Positions 1 to 8,313 are shown, counted from the first letter of the stretch. The stretch: DNA of 13,326 bases from Gemmatimonadota bacterium (GCA_019347995.1 JAHWKH010000024.1:1-13326); one strand, 5' to 3'. Notes: generated by a model from the letters alone, not told the origin. Numbers and translations: made by a program.

Positions 1-122
1 AAGTTCTCGTTCTCCGTCTCCTCGAAGGGGATGGGGAAGTTCACGTCGCTGCCGTACGTGCCGCCCTTGAAGTAGTCCCCCGTCGGGAAGACCTGATCCT
101 GGGAACGCCCATACTGGCGGAT
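1..122 (-). CDS. C-terminal fragment of a possible SusD/RagB-type outer-membrane nutrient-binding lipoprotein (partial)
   Basis: On the minus strand, codons from 119 down to 3 are open and read as a convincing peptide: it begins RQYGRSQDQVFPTGDYFKGG and ends with NFPIPFEETENEN. The P-I-P-x-x-E-x-x-x-N-x-N arrangement resembles the end of SusD/RagB proteins, which bind glycans or peptides at the cell surface beside a SusC porin. The family match is recalled, not searched. The frame stays open back to ATG codons at 230 and 233, but the residues encoded by 123-230 (for example KTRHAEDCGPSTTTKTFERA) do not look like SusD, so the recognisable part begins abruptly near 120-135. It could be a natural gene remnant or a chimeric contig end. 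No SusC neighbour is visible. Confidence 0.4.
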   Translation of the reverse strand, partial: MRQYGRSQDQVFPTGDYFKGGTYGSDVNFPIPFEETENEN

Positions 123-304
123 GGCCCGCTCGAACGTCTTCGTGGTCGTGGAAGGCCCGCAATCTTCGGCGTGCCTCGTCTTGCGATTCCGTTCGAGGAC
201 ACGTAATGAGACCGTCCGCGAGGGGACCATCATCCGGATCGATGCGTATGTCCCTCGTCGACCATACCCGTCCTGCCGCCCGACGACACGGAGCCCGCAT
301 CCCC
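123..304. other. Non-coding leader upstream of the metalloprotease gene
   Basis: No supported gene lies here. G+C is about 60-67%, lower than in the following gene, as expected for a promoter region. The plus frame is open from an ATG at 206, but the added N-terminal residues are Arg/Ser/Pro-rich and would place the lipoprotein signal internally, so they are treated as untranslated. A GGAG-like ribosome binding site sits at about 289-294 before the ATG at 305. No convincing sigma-70 -35/-10 pair or operator was found. Confidence 0.5.
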
Positions 305-2794
305 ATGCTCTCGAGCCCGCTGCCCCGATCCCTCGTCCTCGCCTCCCTCGTGCTCCTCTCCGGGTGCGGCATCGGGCGCGCCGCGAGCGAGCCGCCGTCC
401 CCCGCCGCGGGACCCCGGGGGGAGGGGGGGCGGGAAGGCGGTCCGGAGGGGCCGGCTCCCTATGCGGAGGTGGTCCCGAGCGACGCGGTGAGCCGGGAGG
501 GCCTCTTCGACGCCCACCGCGTCGGCGACGACCTCTTCTTCGAGATCCCCGACAGCGTGCTCGGCCGGGAGATGCTGCTCCTGGGGAGGGCCGTGGCGTC
601 CACGACCCAGAGCCAGTCGGGCTTCTTCGGTGGCGGGCCGCGCCTCATCGTCCAGTGGGAGCGGCAGGGGAACCGGGTGATCCTGCGGCAGAAGGAGTAC
701 GTGGCGCGCGCCGACACGGGCGCCGCGATCTGGCGGCAGGTCTCCGGCATGCGACAGGGACCCGTCCTCGGCGCCTTCGACGTCGAGGCGTGGGGCCCGG
801 ACAGCGCGGCCGTGGTGGACGTGACGGCCCTGTTCACCTCCACGAACCGTCCCTTCGGCAGCCTCGAGAACGTGGAGGGCGACCGGAGCTGGATCGAGCA
901 CGTGGCCGCCTTCCCGCGCAACGTGGAGGTGGAGGCCACGCAGACGGGACGCCCGCCCTCGTCGGGGCGCCCGGCGAGTGGCCCCAACGGGCCCGGAGCC
1001 CGCGGCGAGGAGCTGGCCACCCAGAGGATGCACTGGAGCATGGTGCTGCTCCCCGACGAACCGATGCGGCCACGGCTCGAGGACGCGCGGGTGGGCTTCA
1101 TCGCCAGCGAGCACACCACGTACGACACGCCCGAGCACGGCTCCCTCGAGCGCAGCTACATCCACCGCTTCCGGCTCGAGCCGTCCGATAGCGCGGCCTT
1201 CCGCCGCGGCGAGCTCGTGGAGCCGGTCGAGCCCATCGTCTACTGGATCGATCCGGCCACGCCCGACTGGCTCAAGCCGTGGGTCGACCGGGGCGTGGAG
1301 GTCTGGAACGAGGCGTTCGAGGAGGCCGGGTTCCGCGACGCGATCCGCGCCGAGGTGGCCCCGGTGAGCGAGGACTGGTCGCTCTACGACGCGCGACGCT
1401 CGGTCATCTACTGGCGTCCCTCCACCGTGGCCAACGCCACCGGCGGCCAGGTAGTGGACCCTCGCTCGGGCGAGATCCTCAAGGGCGAGGTGAACATGTA
1501 CCACAACGTGCAGAACCTGCTGCGCGACTGGTACTTCACCCAGGTGGCGCCGCTGGATCCCCGCGCACGGGAGCTCCCGCTTCCCGACTCCCTCATGGGG
1601 CGACTGGTGGAGTACGTGGTCACACACGAGATCGGCCACTCCATCGGATTCCCGCACAACATGAAGGCGAGCGCCATGTATCCCGCGGATTCGATCCGCT
1701 CGGAGAGCTTCCTCCGGCGCATGGGCGGGCACGTGGCGACGCTCATGGACTATTCGCGCTTCAACTACGTGGCCCAGCCGGAGGACGGCATTCCGCCGGA
1801 GCTGCTCGTGCCGCGGATCGGTCCCTACGACCGCTTCGCCGTCATGTGGGGCTACCGCCCCATCCTCGAGGCCGACACGCCCGAGGAGGAGCGCGCGGTG
1901 CTCGACCGCTGGGCGCGGATGCAGGACACCATCCCGTGGCTGCGCTTCACCACCGACGACAGCCCCAACGACCCCTACGACCTCACCGAGGCCGTGGGCG
2001 ACGCCGACGCCGTGCGGTCGAACACCCTCGGGCTCCGGAACCTCCAGCGCGTCATGGACATGCTCGTGGACGTGGCGGAGCGCCCCGGCGAGGACTACGA
2101 GCTGCTGGAGGACCTCTACGGGAGCGCTGTGAGCCAGTGGAGCCGCTACATGGGTCACGTCGCCGCGGTGGTGGGGGGCGCGGAGACCCAGGAACGCTAC
2201 GGGACCGGCGCGCGCTTCACACCGCTGCCCCGTGCTCCCCAGGAGGAGGCCGTCCGCGTCCTCAACGAGCGCGCGTTCGCGACGCCGGAGATGCTGGTCG
2301 ACCACGAGATCCTGCGGCGTATCGAGGCCGCGGGCGCCGTGCCGCGCATCCGCACGGCCCAGAAGCGCGTGCTCGGCACGCTGCTGGACGCGTCGCGGCT
2401 GAACCGGATGGTCGAATACGAGGCGCTCGCCGCCGATGCCGCCGACGTCTATTCCGTGGCCGAGCTGATGGAGGACGTGCGCGCCGGCGTCTGGGACGAG
2501 CTCGGCGACGCCCGGGTGGCCGTCGACGTCTACCGCCGCAACCTCCAGCGGGCGTATCTGGAGGTGGTGGACGCCGAGCTGAACCCACCCGAGCGGGAGG
2601 GCCCGCCACCGCCTTTCGGCGGGAACGCCGAGCCGGCGTACGCGTCCGACGTGCGTCCGGTGCTACGCGGCGAGCTGCGGGAGCTGGACCGACAGGCCGG
2701 AGCCGCCCTGCCCCGAGCCGCCGACCGCATGACGCGCCTGCACCTCGAGGACGTACGGGCGGAGATCGAGCGGATCCTCGATCCCGGCGGGTGA
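305..2794 (+). CDS. Zinc-dependent metalloprotease lipoprotein (DUF5117/DUF4953 family)
   Basis: This 829-aa protein is predicted to be a membrane-anchored, extracytoplasmic zinc protease. The ATG at 305 was chosen because it starts a clean lipoprotein signal (MLSSPLPRSLVLASLVLLSGC) with lipobox L18-S-G-C21; the upstream ATG at 206 would bury it. A low-complexity Pro/Gly/Glu linker follows, then a long N-terminal domain with the YDTPEHGSLERSYIHRF segment typical of DUF5117 proteins. The catalytic metzincin motif HEIGHSIGFPH spans residues 441-451, with ligands H441, H445 and H451 and general base E442. A Met-turn-like LMDYS lies at about 480-484. The C-terminal half (about 500-829) corresponds to DUF4953. 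Length fits the family. In Bacteroidetes and Gemmatimonadota such proteins are abundant, but their substrates are mostly unknown. It appears monocistronic: a 110-bp gap containing a separate promoter follows. Confidence 0.9.
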   Translation: MLSSPLPRSLVLASLVLLSGCGIGRAASEPPSPAAGPRGEGGREGGPEGPAPYAEVVPSDAVSREGLFDAHRVGDDLFFEIPDSVLGREMLLLGRAVASTTQSQSGFFGGGPRLIVQWERQGNRVILRQKEYVARADTGAAIWRQVSGMRQGPVLGAFDVEAWGPDSAAVVDVTALFTSTNRPFGSLENVEGDRSWIEHVAAFPRNVEVEATQTGRPPSSGRPASGPNGPGARGEELATQRMHWSMVLLPDEPMRPRLEDARVGFIASEHTTYDTPEHGSLERSYIHRFRLEPSDSAAFRRGELVEPVEPIVYWIDPATPDWLKPWVDRGVEVWNEAFEEAGFRDAIRAEVAPVSEDWSLYDARRSVIYWRPSTVANATGGQVVDPRSGEILKGEVNMYHNVQNLLRDWYFTQVAPLDPRARELPLPDSLMGRLVEYVVTHEIGHSIGFPHNMKASAMYPADSIRSESFLRRMGGHVATLMDYSRFNYVAQPEDGIPPELLVPRIGPYDRFAVMWGYRPILEADTPEEERAVLDRWARMQDTIPWLRFTTDDSPNDPYDLTEAVGDADAVRSNTLGLRNLQRVMDMLVDVAERPGEDYELLEDLYGSAVSQWSRYMGHVAAVVGGAETQERYGTGARFTPLPRAPQEEAVRVLNERAFATPEMLVDHEILRRIEAAGAVPRIRTAQKRVLGTLLDASRLNRMVEYEALAADAADVYSVAELMEDVRAGVWDELGDARVAVDVYRRNLQRAYLEVVDAELNPPEREGPPPPFGGNAEPAYASDVRPVLRGELRELDRQAGAALPRAADRMTRLHLEDVRAEIERILDPGG

Positions 2795-2812
2795 AGTCGC
2801 CGGAGCCGGGCC

Positions 2813-2828
2813 TGGCACACCGGTTGCT
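2813..2828 (+). promoter_or_regulatory. Sigma-54 (RpoN) type -24/-12 promoter
   Basis: TGGCACACCGGTTGCT matches the sigma-54 consensus TGGCAC-N5-TTGCW with exact spacing. The -24 GG is at 2814-2815 and the -12 GC at 2826-2827. It lies in the gap between the metalloprotease stop (2794) and the PRC-barrel start (2905), pointing toward the latter. Predicted transcription would start near 2839, giving a leader of about 65 nt with a GGAGGA ribosome binding site before the ATG. The match is read directly; function is inferred, as no enhancer-binding protein or its site is visible nearby. Confidence 0.65.
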
Positions 2829-2904
2829 TCCATCGGGTCCAGGAGCGCCCGCTCCCGCCGGTCGGTATTCGACACCGCCGGGTCACAGCGCCGGAGGATC
2901 CGCC

Positions 2905-3903
2905 ATGGCCATGCTCGCCCTCTCCCGCGACGACGTCGCGCTTCCACCCGGAACGTTCGACATCAGGGGCTGGGAGGTCCGCACCGAGCCCGACGACGAA
3001 TCGGCGGGTCGCGTCGAGGACCTCCTCGTGAAGCCCGGGGGAGCGCCCCGCTACCTCGTGGTGGCGCTGCGCCATGGCGACATGGGCCACCTTCTCGTGC
3101 CCCTCTCCCGGGCGTGGGCCGATCCTTCCCGCAAGGTGGTCTGGGTCAGCGCCCTCACGCGTGACGCCCTTGCCGCGATGCCGCGCTACGGTGGAGACCC
3201 GTCCCTCGTCACGCCGGAGATGGAGGCGCGCCTCCTCGAAGAGTACCGCAGGGGCGAGCCCACGACTCCCGACCCTCCTTCTCCCGACGCCGGGCTCGTG
3301 CGACTCGGCGACCTCGACGAATACCGGGTGGCGAAGGGCAGTGCCGATCCACGCAGCTGGACCGTGGTCGGGGGTGACGGAGATAAGATGGGGACGGTGG
3401 TCGACCTCATCGTGGACCGAGCGGATCTGAAGACCCGCTACCTGGACTGCGACGTGAACGAGGACCGCCTCGAGCTGGAGCGCCTCGACCGGCACGTGCT
3501 CATCCCCGTCGAGCACGCGCGGCTGGACCACGACGAGCGCCGGGTGGTCGTGGCCGGCCTCTTCGGGCGCGACATGGGCCGCTATCCCATGCACACGGGC
3601 CTTCCCCTCGTCGAGGAGGCCGAGAGGGAGCTCGCGGCGTGGTACGAGCGGCCGGCGGACACCGCCGACCGGGACAACGACTGGGCCGAGCGCGCCGCGC
3701 GCCGATTCTTCGGAAGTCCCTCCCGCGCCGCGCGCAGGGAGGGCGCGCGATCCCCGGCAGGCTCGGAGCCGGACGAGGAGCCCAGGCGGATCCCGGAGGG
3801 CGGGGCCGCACGCGTGCGGCTCCCCGAGGAGGGCGAGGTGCGCATCCGCGTCAGCGGCGACGACATCGTCATCGAGCGGGACCGGAGCGGATCCGATGGC
3901 TGA
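2905..3903 (+). CDS. Protein with two PRC-barrel domains
   Basis: This 332-aa protein appears soluble, with no signal peptide or membrane segment. Two PRC-barrel repeats are visible. The first (about 20-95) contains GRVEDLLVKPGGAPRYLVV; the second (about 138-225) contains GTVVDLIVDRADLKTRYLD and the VLIPVEHARLD strand pair. Residues 236-300 are charged and probably flexible. The tail from about 301 (ARVRLPEEGEVRIRVSGDD and onward) resembles a DUF2382-like half-repeat. PRC barrels occur in the photosynthetic reaction-centre H subunit, RimM, and many stress or envelope proteins, where they mediate protein contacts; no enzyme activity is expected. The ATG at 2905 is preceded by GGAGGA (2893-2898). 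The gene overlaps the next by 8 bp. A sigma-54 type promoter upstream suggests conditional expression. Confidence 0.8.
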   Translation: MAMLALSRDDVALPPGTFDIRGWEVRTEPDDESAGRVEDLLVKPGGAPRYLVVALRHGDMGHLLVPLSRAWADPSRKVVWVSALTRDALAAMPRYGGDPSLVTPEMEARLLEEYRRGEPTTPDPPSPDAGLVRLGDLDEYRVAKGSADPRSWTVVGGDGDKMGTVVDLIVDRADLKTRYLDCDVNEDRLELERLDRHVLIPVEHARLDHDERRVVVAGLFGRDMGRYPMHTGLPLVEEAERELAAWYERPADTADRDNDWAERAARRFFGSPSRAARREGARSPAGSEPDEEPRRIPEGGAARVRLPEEGEVRIRVSGDDIVIERDRSGSDG

Positions 3904-4165
3904 GATCGAGATCGAGCGCAAGCCGCCGCGGCGCACCGGCATGTGGATCGCCGTGGTCCTGGGACTGATCGTGCTGGCGGGCGCGGCCTGGTACTACCTG
4001 GCCGGCCCGGGCGTCGCGGAGCGTGAGGGGCCCGCCGTCGGAGACACGGCGGACGTGATGACGCCCATGCCACCGTCTCCGCTCCCCTCCCTGCCCGGCG
4101 ACACCGGTGCCCCGTACGACACGGTGGGCGGGAGCGTGGCGGACACGGGAGGCGCCGCCCGGTAG
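3896..4165 (+). CDS. Small single-span membrane protein, unknown function
   Basis: This 89-aa protein has a short charged N-terminus (EIEIERKPPRR), one hydrophobic helix at about 17-38 (WIAVVLGLIVLAGAAWYYLA), then a Pro/Ser/Thr/Asp-rich tail expected to lie outside the membrane under the positive-inside rule. Its ATG at 3896 overlaps the end of the PRC-barrel gene by 8 bp in another frame, so the two are probably co-translated and may act together. One possibility is that this protein tethers the PRC-barrel protein to the membrane. No known family was recognised. The tail is unlikely to form a folded enzyme. A short CCCGG/CCGGG palindrome flanks the TAG stop, but it has no U-tract. Confidence 0.7.
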   Translation: MAEIEIERKPPRRTGMWIAVVLGLIVLAGAAWYYLAGPGVAEREGPAVGDTADVMTPMPPSPLPSLPGDTGAPYDTVGGSVADTGGAAR

Positions 4166-4205
4166 CCGGGACCCGACCGAGCAGGCTCCAAGGCGGCCGG
4201 GCCCG

Positions 4206-6866
4206 CTACTCGCTCCGCAGCACCCGCGTCGGGTCCACGCGGATCGCCCGCCAGGCGGGCAGGGCCGTGGCGAGCGCCGCCACCGCTCCCAGGAAGCCGG
4301 CGACGGAGCCCAGCGTCAGCGGGTCCCGGGGGGGCACCTCCCACAGCAGGGAGGAGAGTAGCCCCGAGGCCATGGCGGCTCCGGCCACGCCGGCTACGAC
4401 CCCCAGAGCGACCGGGGCCATCCCCTGGACCATCGCCGATCGCAGCACGCGGGCCCGGGAAGCCCCCAGCGCCAGTCGAACGCCGAACTCCGGGGTCCGG
4501 CGCGCGACCGTGTAGGCGGTGACGCCGTACACGCCCACCACGCCCAGGGCGAGCGCCACGAGCCCGAATCCCGCCAGCAGCGCGGTCACCAGGCGACGGT
4601 TGCCGGCCGACCGTGCCACCACCCGCTCCATGGTGTCCAGCGACGATACAGGCGCGTCGGGGTCCACCTCCCAGACGGCCTCGCGCACCAGGGGCAGGAG
4701 GGGTTCGGGCGCTTCGGCCGTGCGGGCGACGATCCAGAAGGAGACGGCGCCCCAGCGGTACTGCTCGGGTGTCAGGTACAGCTCCGGGCGGACGTCCCGG
4801 TCGAGGCCGTGTTGACGGACGTCCCCCACCACGCCGACCACACGGACCGGCTCGGCCGTGGGGGAGAAGAACCGGAGCTCCTTGCCCAACGCGTCGCCAC
4901 CGGGCCAGTAGCGTTCGGCGAGCGTCCGATTCACCACGGCCACCGCCTCGGCGCCCGCGTCGTCGCCTGCGTTGAGGGTGCGCCCGGCGACCAGCGGAAT
5001 GCCCATGACCTCCACGTAGCCCGGGGTGACCACCCTGAAGTTGATGGAAGGCGGCGCCTCCCCCTCGACCACGGGATGGTCCTCGAGGTGCGTGGGGAAG
5101 CTCCAGTTGCCGTACGTGGTCGGCAGGAGCTGGATGCCGCCGACGGCGGTGACACCGGGGAGGGCCCCGACCCGATCCATGACCTGCCGGTAGTACTCCC
5201 GGTAGGCCGGGGCGTCCGGGTAGCGCGAGGGCGGGGGTAGGGGTCGGAACACCACCAACCCTTCGGCTCGAAAGCCGGGGTCGACGTCGTAGAGGGCCGC
5301 GAGCGAGCGGAGCATGAGCCCCGATGCGGCCACCACCACGACGGCCAGGGCGATCTCGGCCCCGACCAGCCAGCGGCTGACACCCTGGTGGCCGCCCAGG
5401 GAGCCCCGTCCGCCTCCGCGGATGGCGGCCGCCGTCCCGCGCCCCGCGGCGCGGAAGGCCGGAGCCGTTCCGAACAGGACGGACGCCAGGAGTGCCGCGC
5501 CCGCGGCGAAGGCCAGCACCGCACCGTCCACGCCGACGTCACCCCCCCGCGGAAGGGTGGGCGGCGCCCGCCGCGCGAGCTGGTCGACGGCCGCCGCCGC
5601 CAGGGCCACGCCCCCGAGGGCGCCCGCCGTACCCAGCAGCAGCGACTCCGCCAGGAGCTGCCGGGCGAGTCGCCCGCGGCCGGCGCCCATCGCCACACGC
5701 ACGGCCAGGTCGCGCTCCCGGGCTTCCCCCCGGGCCAGCAGGAGGTTGGCCACGTTCGCGCACGCCATCAGGAGGACGAGCCCCACGACTCCCAGCAGGA
5801 TCCAGAGGGTGGCGGAGACGTCGGCCACCTGGTGCGCGTGGAGGGGCTCGACCGTGGCGCCGCGCACGTCGTCCTCGGCGAACTGGTTCCAGCCGGCACG
5901 GCTGAGCTCCCCGGCGACCCCGCGAAGCTGCTCCGTGGCCAGCTCGGCCGTCGCGCCCTCGGTGAGCCGACCGACGCGCCAGTTGATGTACAACGTGTTG
6001 TCCTCGCTCAGCGAGAGCGACGGGTCCACGGGGAGGGGCGTCCACGCCTGCGGCGCGTCGCCCCCGAAGCTCACGGGGCGGAATCCCTCGCCCATCACGC
6101 CGACGATCCGGTGGCGGGTGTGGTCGCCACCCGCCAGGTCCACGGTCCGGCCCACGACGGCGGGATCCGCCGCGAAGCGGTTCCGCCAGACATCGTGCCC
6201 CAGGATCACGACGTCGTTCCGCCCCGGTATGCCGTCCTCCGGCCGGAAGCCGCGGCCCAGGGCGGGCCGGACCCCCAGCACGTCGAGGTGGTTGGCCGTG
6301 ACGCGCGAGACCATCAGCTCCTCGGGCTCGCCGTCGCCGGTCAGCACATACGTCCAGTTCGTGACGCCCGAGACGTCCTCCAGCGCGACGACCGCCTCTC
6401 CCACGCGCCCCACCATCGCGGTGTTGAAGGTCACCTGCGGCCACACGGTCACCAGCCGGTCGGGCTCGTGGTAGGGCAGCGGACGGAGCAGCACCGCGTT
6501 CACGACGCTGAAGACCGCCGCGTTGGCCCCGATGCCCAGCGCCAGCGTCCCCACCGCCAGCGCCGCGAACCCGGGGCTGCGCCTGAGGGAGCGCAGCGCC
6601 TGCCGAAGATCCTGGAGCCACGCGTCGGCCGGTCCTCCACCTCCGGATCCGGCCAGGTGAGCCATCCATTCCAACGGAGCGTGGAGGGCCACGTCGGCCA
6701 GCGCTCCCACCCACACCCGGAGCCGCCCCGTGCGGGACCGGCCCGCCTCGTTCAGCCGATCCTCCAGGAGGCCCGCCATGTCCTCACCGAACTCCCGGCG
6801 GAAGTCGGAGGGGAACGCCCTGAGCAGGAGCCGATAACAACGCAGGCTCCGCGGGGCGCGCTTCAC
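4206..6866 (-). CDS. ADOP-family (orphan, duplicated MacB/FtsX-like) ABC permease
   Basis: This 886-aa membrane protein starts at GTG (6866-6864) and overlaps the padR stop as GTGA. The N-terminal 70 residues ([20 protein letters not shown]) form the prefix domain typical of acidobacterial duplicated orphan permeases. The first permease repeat has a helix at about 100-125 ([20 protein letters not shown]), a MacB-type periplasmic domain, and helices with the FtsX-like segment ([20 protein letters not shown]). A second repeat follows, with helices near 505-525 and a C-terminal FtsX-like block ending in [17 protein letters not shown]. No ATPase gene is adjacent, as is usual for this family. Related MacB proteins move peptides or lipids or transmit mechanical force; the substrate here is unknown. 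Confidence 0.9.
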   Translation of the reverse strand: MKRAPRSLRCYRLLLRAFPSDFRREFGEDMAGLLEDRLNEAGRSRTGRLRVWVGALADVALHAPLEWMAHLAGSGGGGPADAWLQDLRQALRSLRRSPGFAALAVGTLALGIGANAAVFSVVNAVLLRPLPYHEPDRLVTVWPQVTFNTAMVGRVGEAVVALEDVSGVTNWTYVLTGDGEPEELMVSRVTANHLDVLGVRPALGRGFRPEDGIPGRNDVVILGHDVWRNRFAADPAVVGRTVDLAGGDHTRHRIVGVMGEGFRPVSFGGDAPQAWTPLPVDPSLSLSEDNTLYINWRVGRLTEGATAELATEQLRGVAGELSRAGWNQFAEDDVRGATVEPLHAHQVADVSATLWILLGVVGLVLLMACANVANLLLARGEARERDLAVRVAMGAGRGRLARQLLAESLLLGTAGALGGVALAAAAVDQLARRAPPTLPRGGDVGVDGAVLAFAAGAALLASVLFGTAPAFRAAGRGTAAAIRGGGRGSLGGHQGVSRWLVGAEIALAVVVVAASGLMLRSLAALYDVDPGFRAEGLVVFRPLPPPSRYPDAPAYREYYRQVMDRVGALPGVTAVGGIQLLPTTYGNWSFPTHLEDHPVVEGEAPPSINFRVVTPGYVEVMGIPLVAGRTLNAGDDAGAEAVAVVNRTLAERYWPGGDALGKELRFFSPTAEPVRVVGVVGDVRQHGLDRDVRPELYLTPEQYRWGAVSFWIVARTAEAPEPLLPLVREAVWEVDPDAPVSSLDTMERVVARSAGNRRLVTALLAGFGLVALALGVVGVYGVTAYTVARRTPEFGVRLALGASRARVLRSAMVQGMAPVALGVVAGVAGAAMASGLLSSLLWEVPPRDPLTLGSVAGFLGAVAALATALPAWRAIRVDPTRVLRSE

Positions 6867-7228
6867 GCCGGCTCCAGGATGTCGACCTTGCGCGCGTGCT
6901 GCACCAGCCCGGCCAGCCGCGCGGCGTCGGCGCGTGCCACCGCCCGGCCCAGGTCGGTGAGGCGGAAATAGCGTCGCCGCGGGTCCGCCTGCGCCTCGTC
7001 CGGCGGCACCGGCGCTTCCTCCAGGAGCCCTCGTGCCGACAGATCGCGGATGCGCCGGTAGAGGTTCGCGGGAAAGATCCGCAGGACCGTGCCGTCGCGG
7101 TCCTCGATGGCCTTGACGATGCGGTAACCGTGGGCGGCACCTTCCCCGGCCAGCACGAGCAGGATGCGGAGCTCGAGGGGGTGGAGGGGCAGGTGGGACG
7201 AGACGGTGTCGGGCTCGGACGTGGCCAT
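6863..7228 (-). CDS. PadR-family transcriptional regulator
   Basis: This 121-aa protein carries a winged helix-turn-helix of the PadR type. The segment [28 protein letters not shown] (about 15-41) gives the first helices, [15 protein letters not shown] (about 56-70) the recognition region, and [14 protein letters not shown] (about 85-98) the wing. The C-terminal dimerisation helix is short. An in-frame ATG at 7366 would add 46 residues of low-quality sequence and run through the inverted repeat; the start at 7228 was preferred because it has GGGAG upstream and begins close to the domain. Four-bp overlap with the ADOP gene shows co-translation. PadR proteins of this arrangement are thought to repress themselves and the permease and to respond to a ligand, probably an antibiotic or other toxic molecule. 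Confidence 0.88.
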   Translation of the reverse strand: MATSEPDTVSSHLPLHPLELRILLVLAGEGAAHGYRIVKAIEDRDGTVLRIFPANLYRRIRDLSARGLLEEAPVPPDEAQADPRRRYFRLTDLGRAVARADAARLAGLVQHARKVDILEPA

Positions 7229-7253
7229 GCGGTGGCTCCCGATGGTGTCGTCG

Positions 7254-7289
7254 TAGTGTCGTTGTGACGCTACTGTCGCTGAGACACTA
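7254..7289. promoter_or_regulatory. Inverted repeat, candidate PadR operator
   Basis: TAGTGTC (7254-7260) and GACACTA (7283-7289) form a perfect 7-bp inverted repeat separated by 22 bp, 26 bp upstream of the padR start. Further GTGTCG/CTGTCG-like half-sites lie at 7245-7250 and 7273-7278. Dyads built on TGTC/GACA are usual for PadR repressors, so autoregulation of the padR-ADOP operon is likely. It may also affect the divergent 96-aa gene. The repeat is read directly; the binding protein is inferred. Confidence 0.5.
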
Positions 7290-7414
7290 TTCCGGGTCCG
7301 AGGGTTGCCTGACTCCACGGTCCCGCCGCCGGCCCGATTCTGGCAAGGGTCGAGGGTGGCCGACACCGGCGTTCACCGGTCGGCCCGATCCCCACCCGCG
7401 GCGAAGGACTTCCC

Positions 7415-7705
7415 ATGGCGAGCGAGCACGTGACGGAATGGCTGAAGGAGCGCAAGCCCAAGGCGACGGTGCGCTACCACGGTCCCGACGACGACGACAT
7501 CCACCGCTGGGAGCTGGTCTTCCCCGGCGACGCGCCGCCGTTCCACCTGGGCGTGCCCGAGGAGGTCCTCGACAACGCGGGCATCCTGGCGGAGCGTCTC
7601 ATGGAGCTCGAGAACCAGGGATGGCTCGACGAGGCCGGCGAGCAGGAGCACCTGGTCTACCTCCACCCCATGGAGATCGCCAGGGGGCCTTCGGTCTGGG
7701 AGTAG
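7415..7705 (+). CDS. Small acidic protein of unknown function
   Basis: This 96-aa protein has no signal peptide or membrane segment and is rich in Asp/Glu, with a DDDD run near residue 26. It has a compact, soluble look: WLKERKPKATVRYHG, then WELVFPGDAPPFHLGVPEEV, a helical centre (ILAERLMELENQGWLDEAGE) and a C-terminal strand. The ATG at 7415 follows an AAGGA ribosome binding site at about 7404-7408. It is divergent from padR and convergent with the marR gene, so it forms its own transcription unit. No family was recognised. Codon use matches its neighbours, and the frame has strong third-position G/C bias, supporting a real gene. Confidence 0.7.
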   Translation: MASEHVTEWLKERKPKATVRYHGPDDDDIHRWELVFPGDAPPFHLGVPEEVLDNAGILAERLMELENQGWLDEAGEQEHLVYLHPMEIARGPSVWE

Positions 7706-7751
7706 CGACCGGGGCGTCGATGGGCTGCCGCGGGGAGGCCGCCGCCGCGCC

Positions 7752-8243
7752 TCAGTCCCCGGCCGCCACCTTTTCCAGCTCCTGCAGGGTCTGACGGAGT
7801 GCGCGGAAACGCGCCCGTCCGAGCCGCTCGGCCCAGCGGGCCTCCAGCGTCTCGAGGGCGGTGCGTCCCTCCCGCACCAGGGTCTCCCCCGAGGACGTGA
7901 GGCGCACCTTGCGGGCTCTCCCGTCCTGGGGATCCTGCTTCCTCTCGACGTAGCCGGCGCGCTCGAGGTCGGCCACGAGCTGCCCGGACGCCTGGCGACT
8001 CATGCCGAGCTCGCGAGCGAGCGCCGCGGCGCGGGCGCCCTCGGGGCCGAGGCGGACCAGAAGCCTCCACGCCGCGGGAGTGACTTCCGGACCCCCTGCC
8101 TGCGAAAGCGCGCCGCCCGCCGCTCTACCTACCGAGCGGTAGACTTCGAGCAGCAGGCGGCTCAACGGGTCGAACGGGTCTCTGCCGGACGTGGAGACGT
8201 CCGGCCCGGGACAGTGCGGTGAGGGTACCCTGGCCGCTTCCAT
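7752..8243 (-). CDS. MarR-family transcriptional regulator
   Basis: This 163-aa protein has the MarR winged-helix fold. DPFDPLSRLLLEVYRSVGRA (about 22-41) is the N-terminal dimerisation helix; VTPAAWRLLVRLGPEG leads into the helix-turn-helix (LARELGMSRQASGQLVADLE, 75-94); the wing is RKQDPQDGRARKVRLTSSGE (101-120), with the usual D-x-x-D-x-R pattern; a long C-terminal helix closes the dimer. An in-frame ATG at 8648 would run through the divergent peptidase gene, so the ATG at 8243 was chosen; GGAG lies about 11 nt upstream of it. It is divergent from the M28 peptidase-dehydrogenase pair and is the obvious candidate to control it, by inference from position. The ligand is unknown. Confidence 0.88.
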   Translation of the reverse strand: MEAARVPSPHCPGPDVSTSGRDPFDPLSRLLLEVYRSVGRAAGGALSQAGGPEVTPAAWRLLVRLGPEGARAAALARELGMSRQASGQLVADLERAGYVERKQDPQDGRARKVRLTSSGETLVREGRTALETLEARWAERLGRARFRALRQTLQELEKVAAGD

Positions 8244-8301
8244 AGGCAGGAAAACTCCGGAAGGGGGGACGGGAAGGCGGTGGCAGATTAGGCTCAGATG
8301 G

Positions 8302-8313
8302 TGGACCTGTCCA
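8302..8313. promoter_or_regulatory. Short palindrome in the marR/peptidase intergenic region
   Basis: TGGAC-CT-GTCCA is a perfect 5-bp dyad lying between the divergent starts at 8243 and 8377. MarR proteins bind short dyads between divergent genes, so it is a candidate operator. Five-bp arms are expected fairly often by chance in G+C-rich DNA, hence low confidence. Confidence 0.25.

Noticed and set aside
206..304. An upstream ATG that would extend the metalloprotease by 33 residues
   Set aside because: The extension is Arg/Ser/Pro-rich and would place the lipoprotein signal peptide in the interior.
230..2305. A 691-codon open frame on the minus strand opposite the metalloprotease gene
   Set aside because: It is antisense to a gene with clear lipobox and HExxH motifs; its product is His/Arg/Val-rich without domains, as expected from G+C-rich shadow frames.
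4157..4205. A hairpin terminator between the convergent small membrane protein and permease genes
   Set aside because: Only a 5-bp CCCGG/CCGGG stem and G+C-rich palindromes are present, with no T-tract on either strand.
5388..6971. A 527-codon plus-strand open frame opposite the ADOP permease
   Set aside because: The composition is Arg/Gly/His/Pro-rich with no recognisable motif, while the minus strand encodes a clear full-length permease.
7229..7366. A 46-residue N-terminal extension of the PadR protein
   Set aside because: It would translate through the inverted repeat and has no domain resemblance; the ATG at 7228 has a better ribosome binding site.
7367..7414. A sigma-54 promoter before the 96-aa gene, and a TGGCAAG-like box at about 7342-7348
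   Set aside because: No TTGC -12 element occurs at the required spacing.
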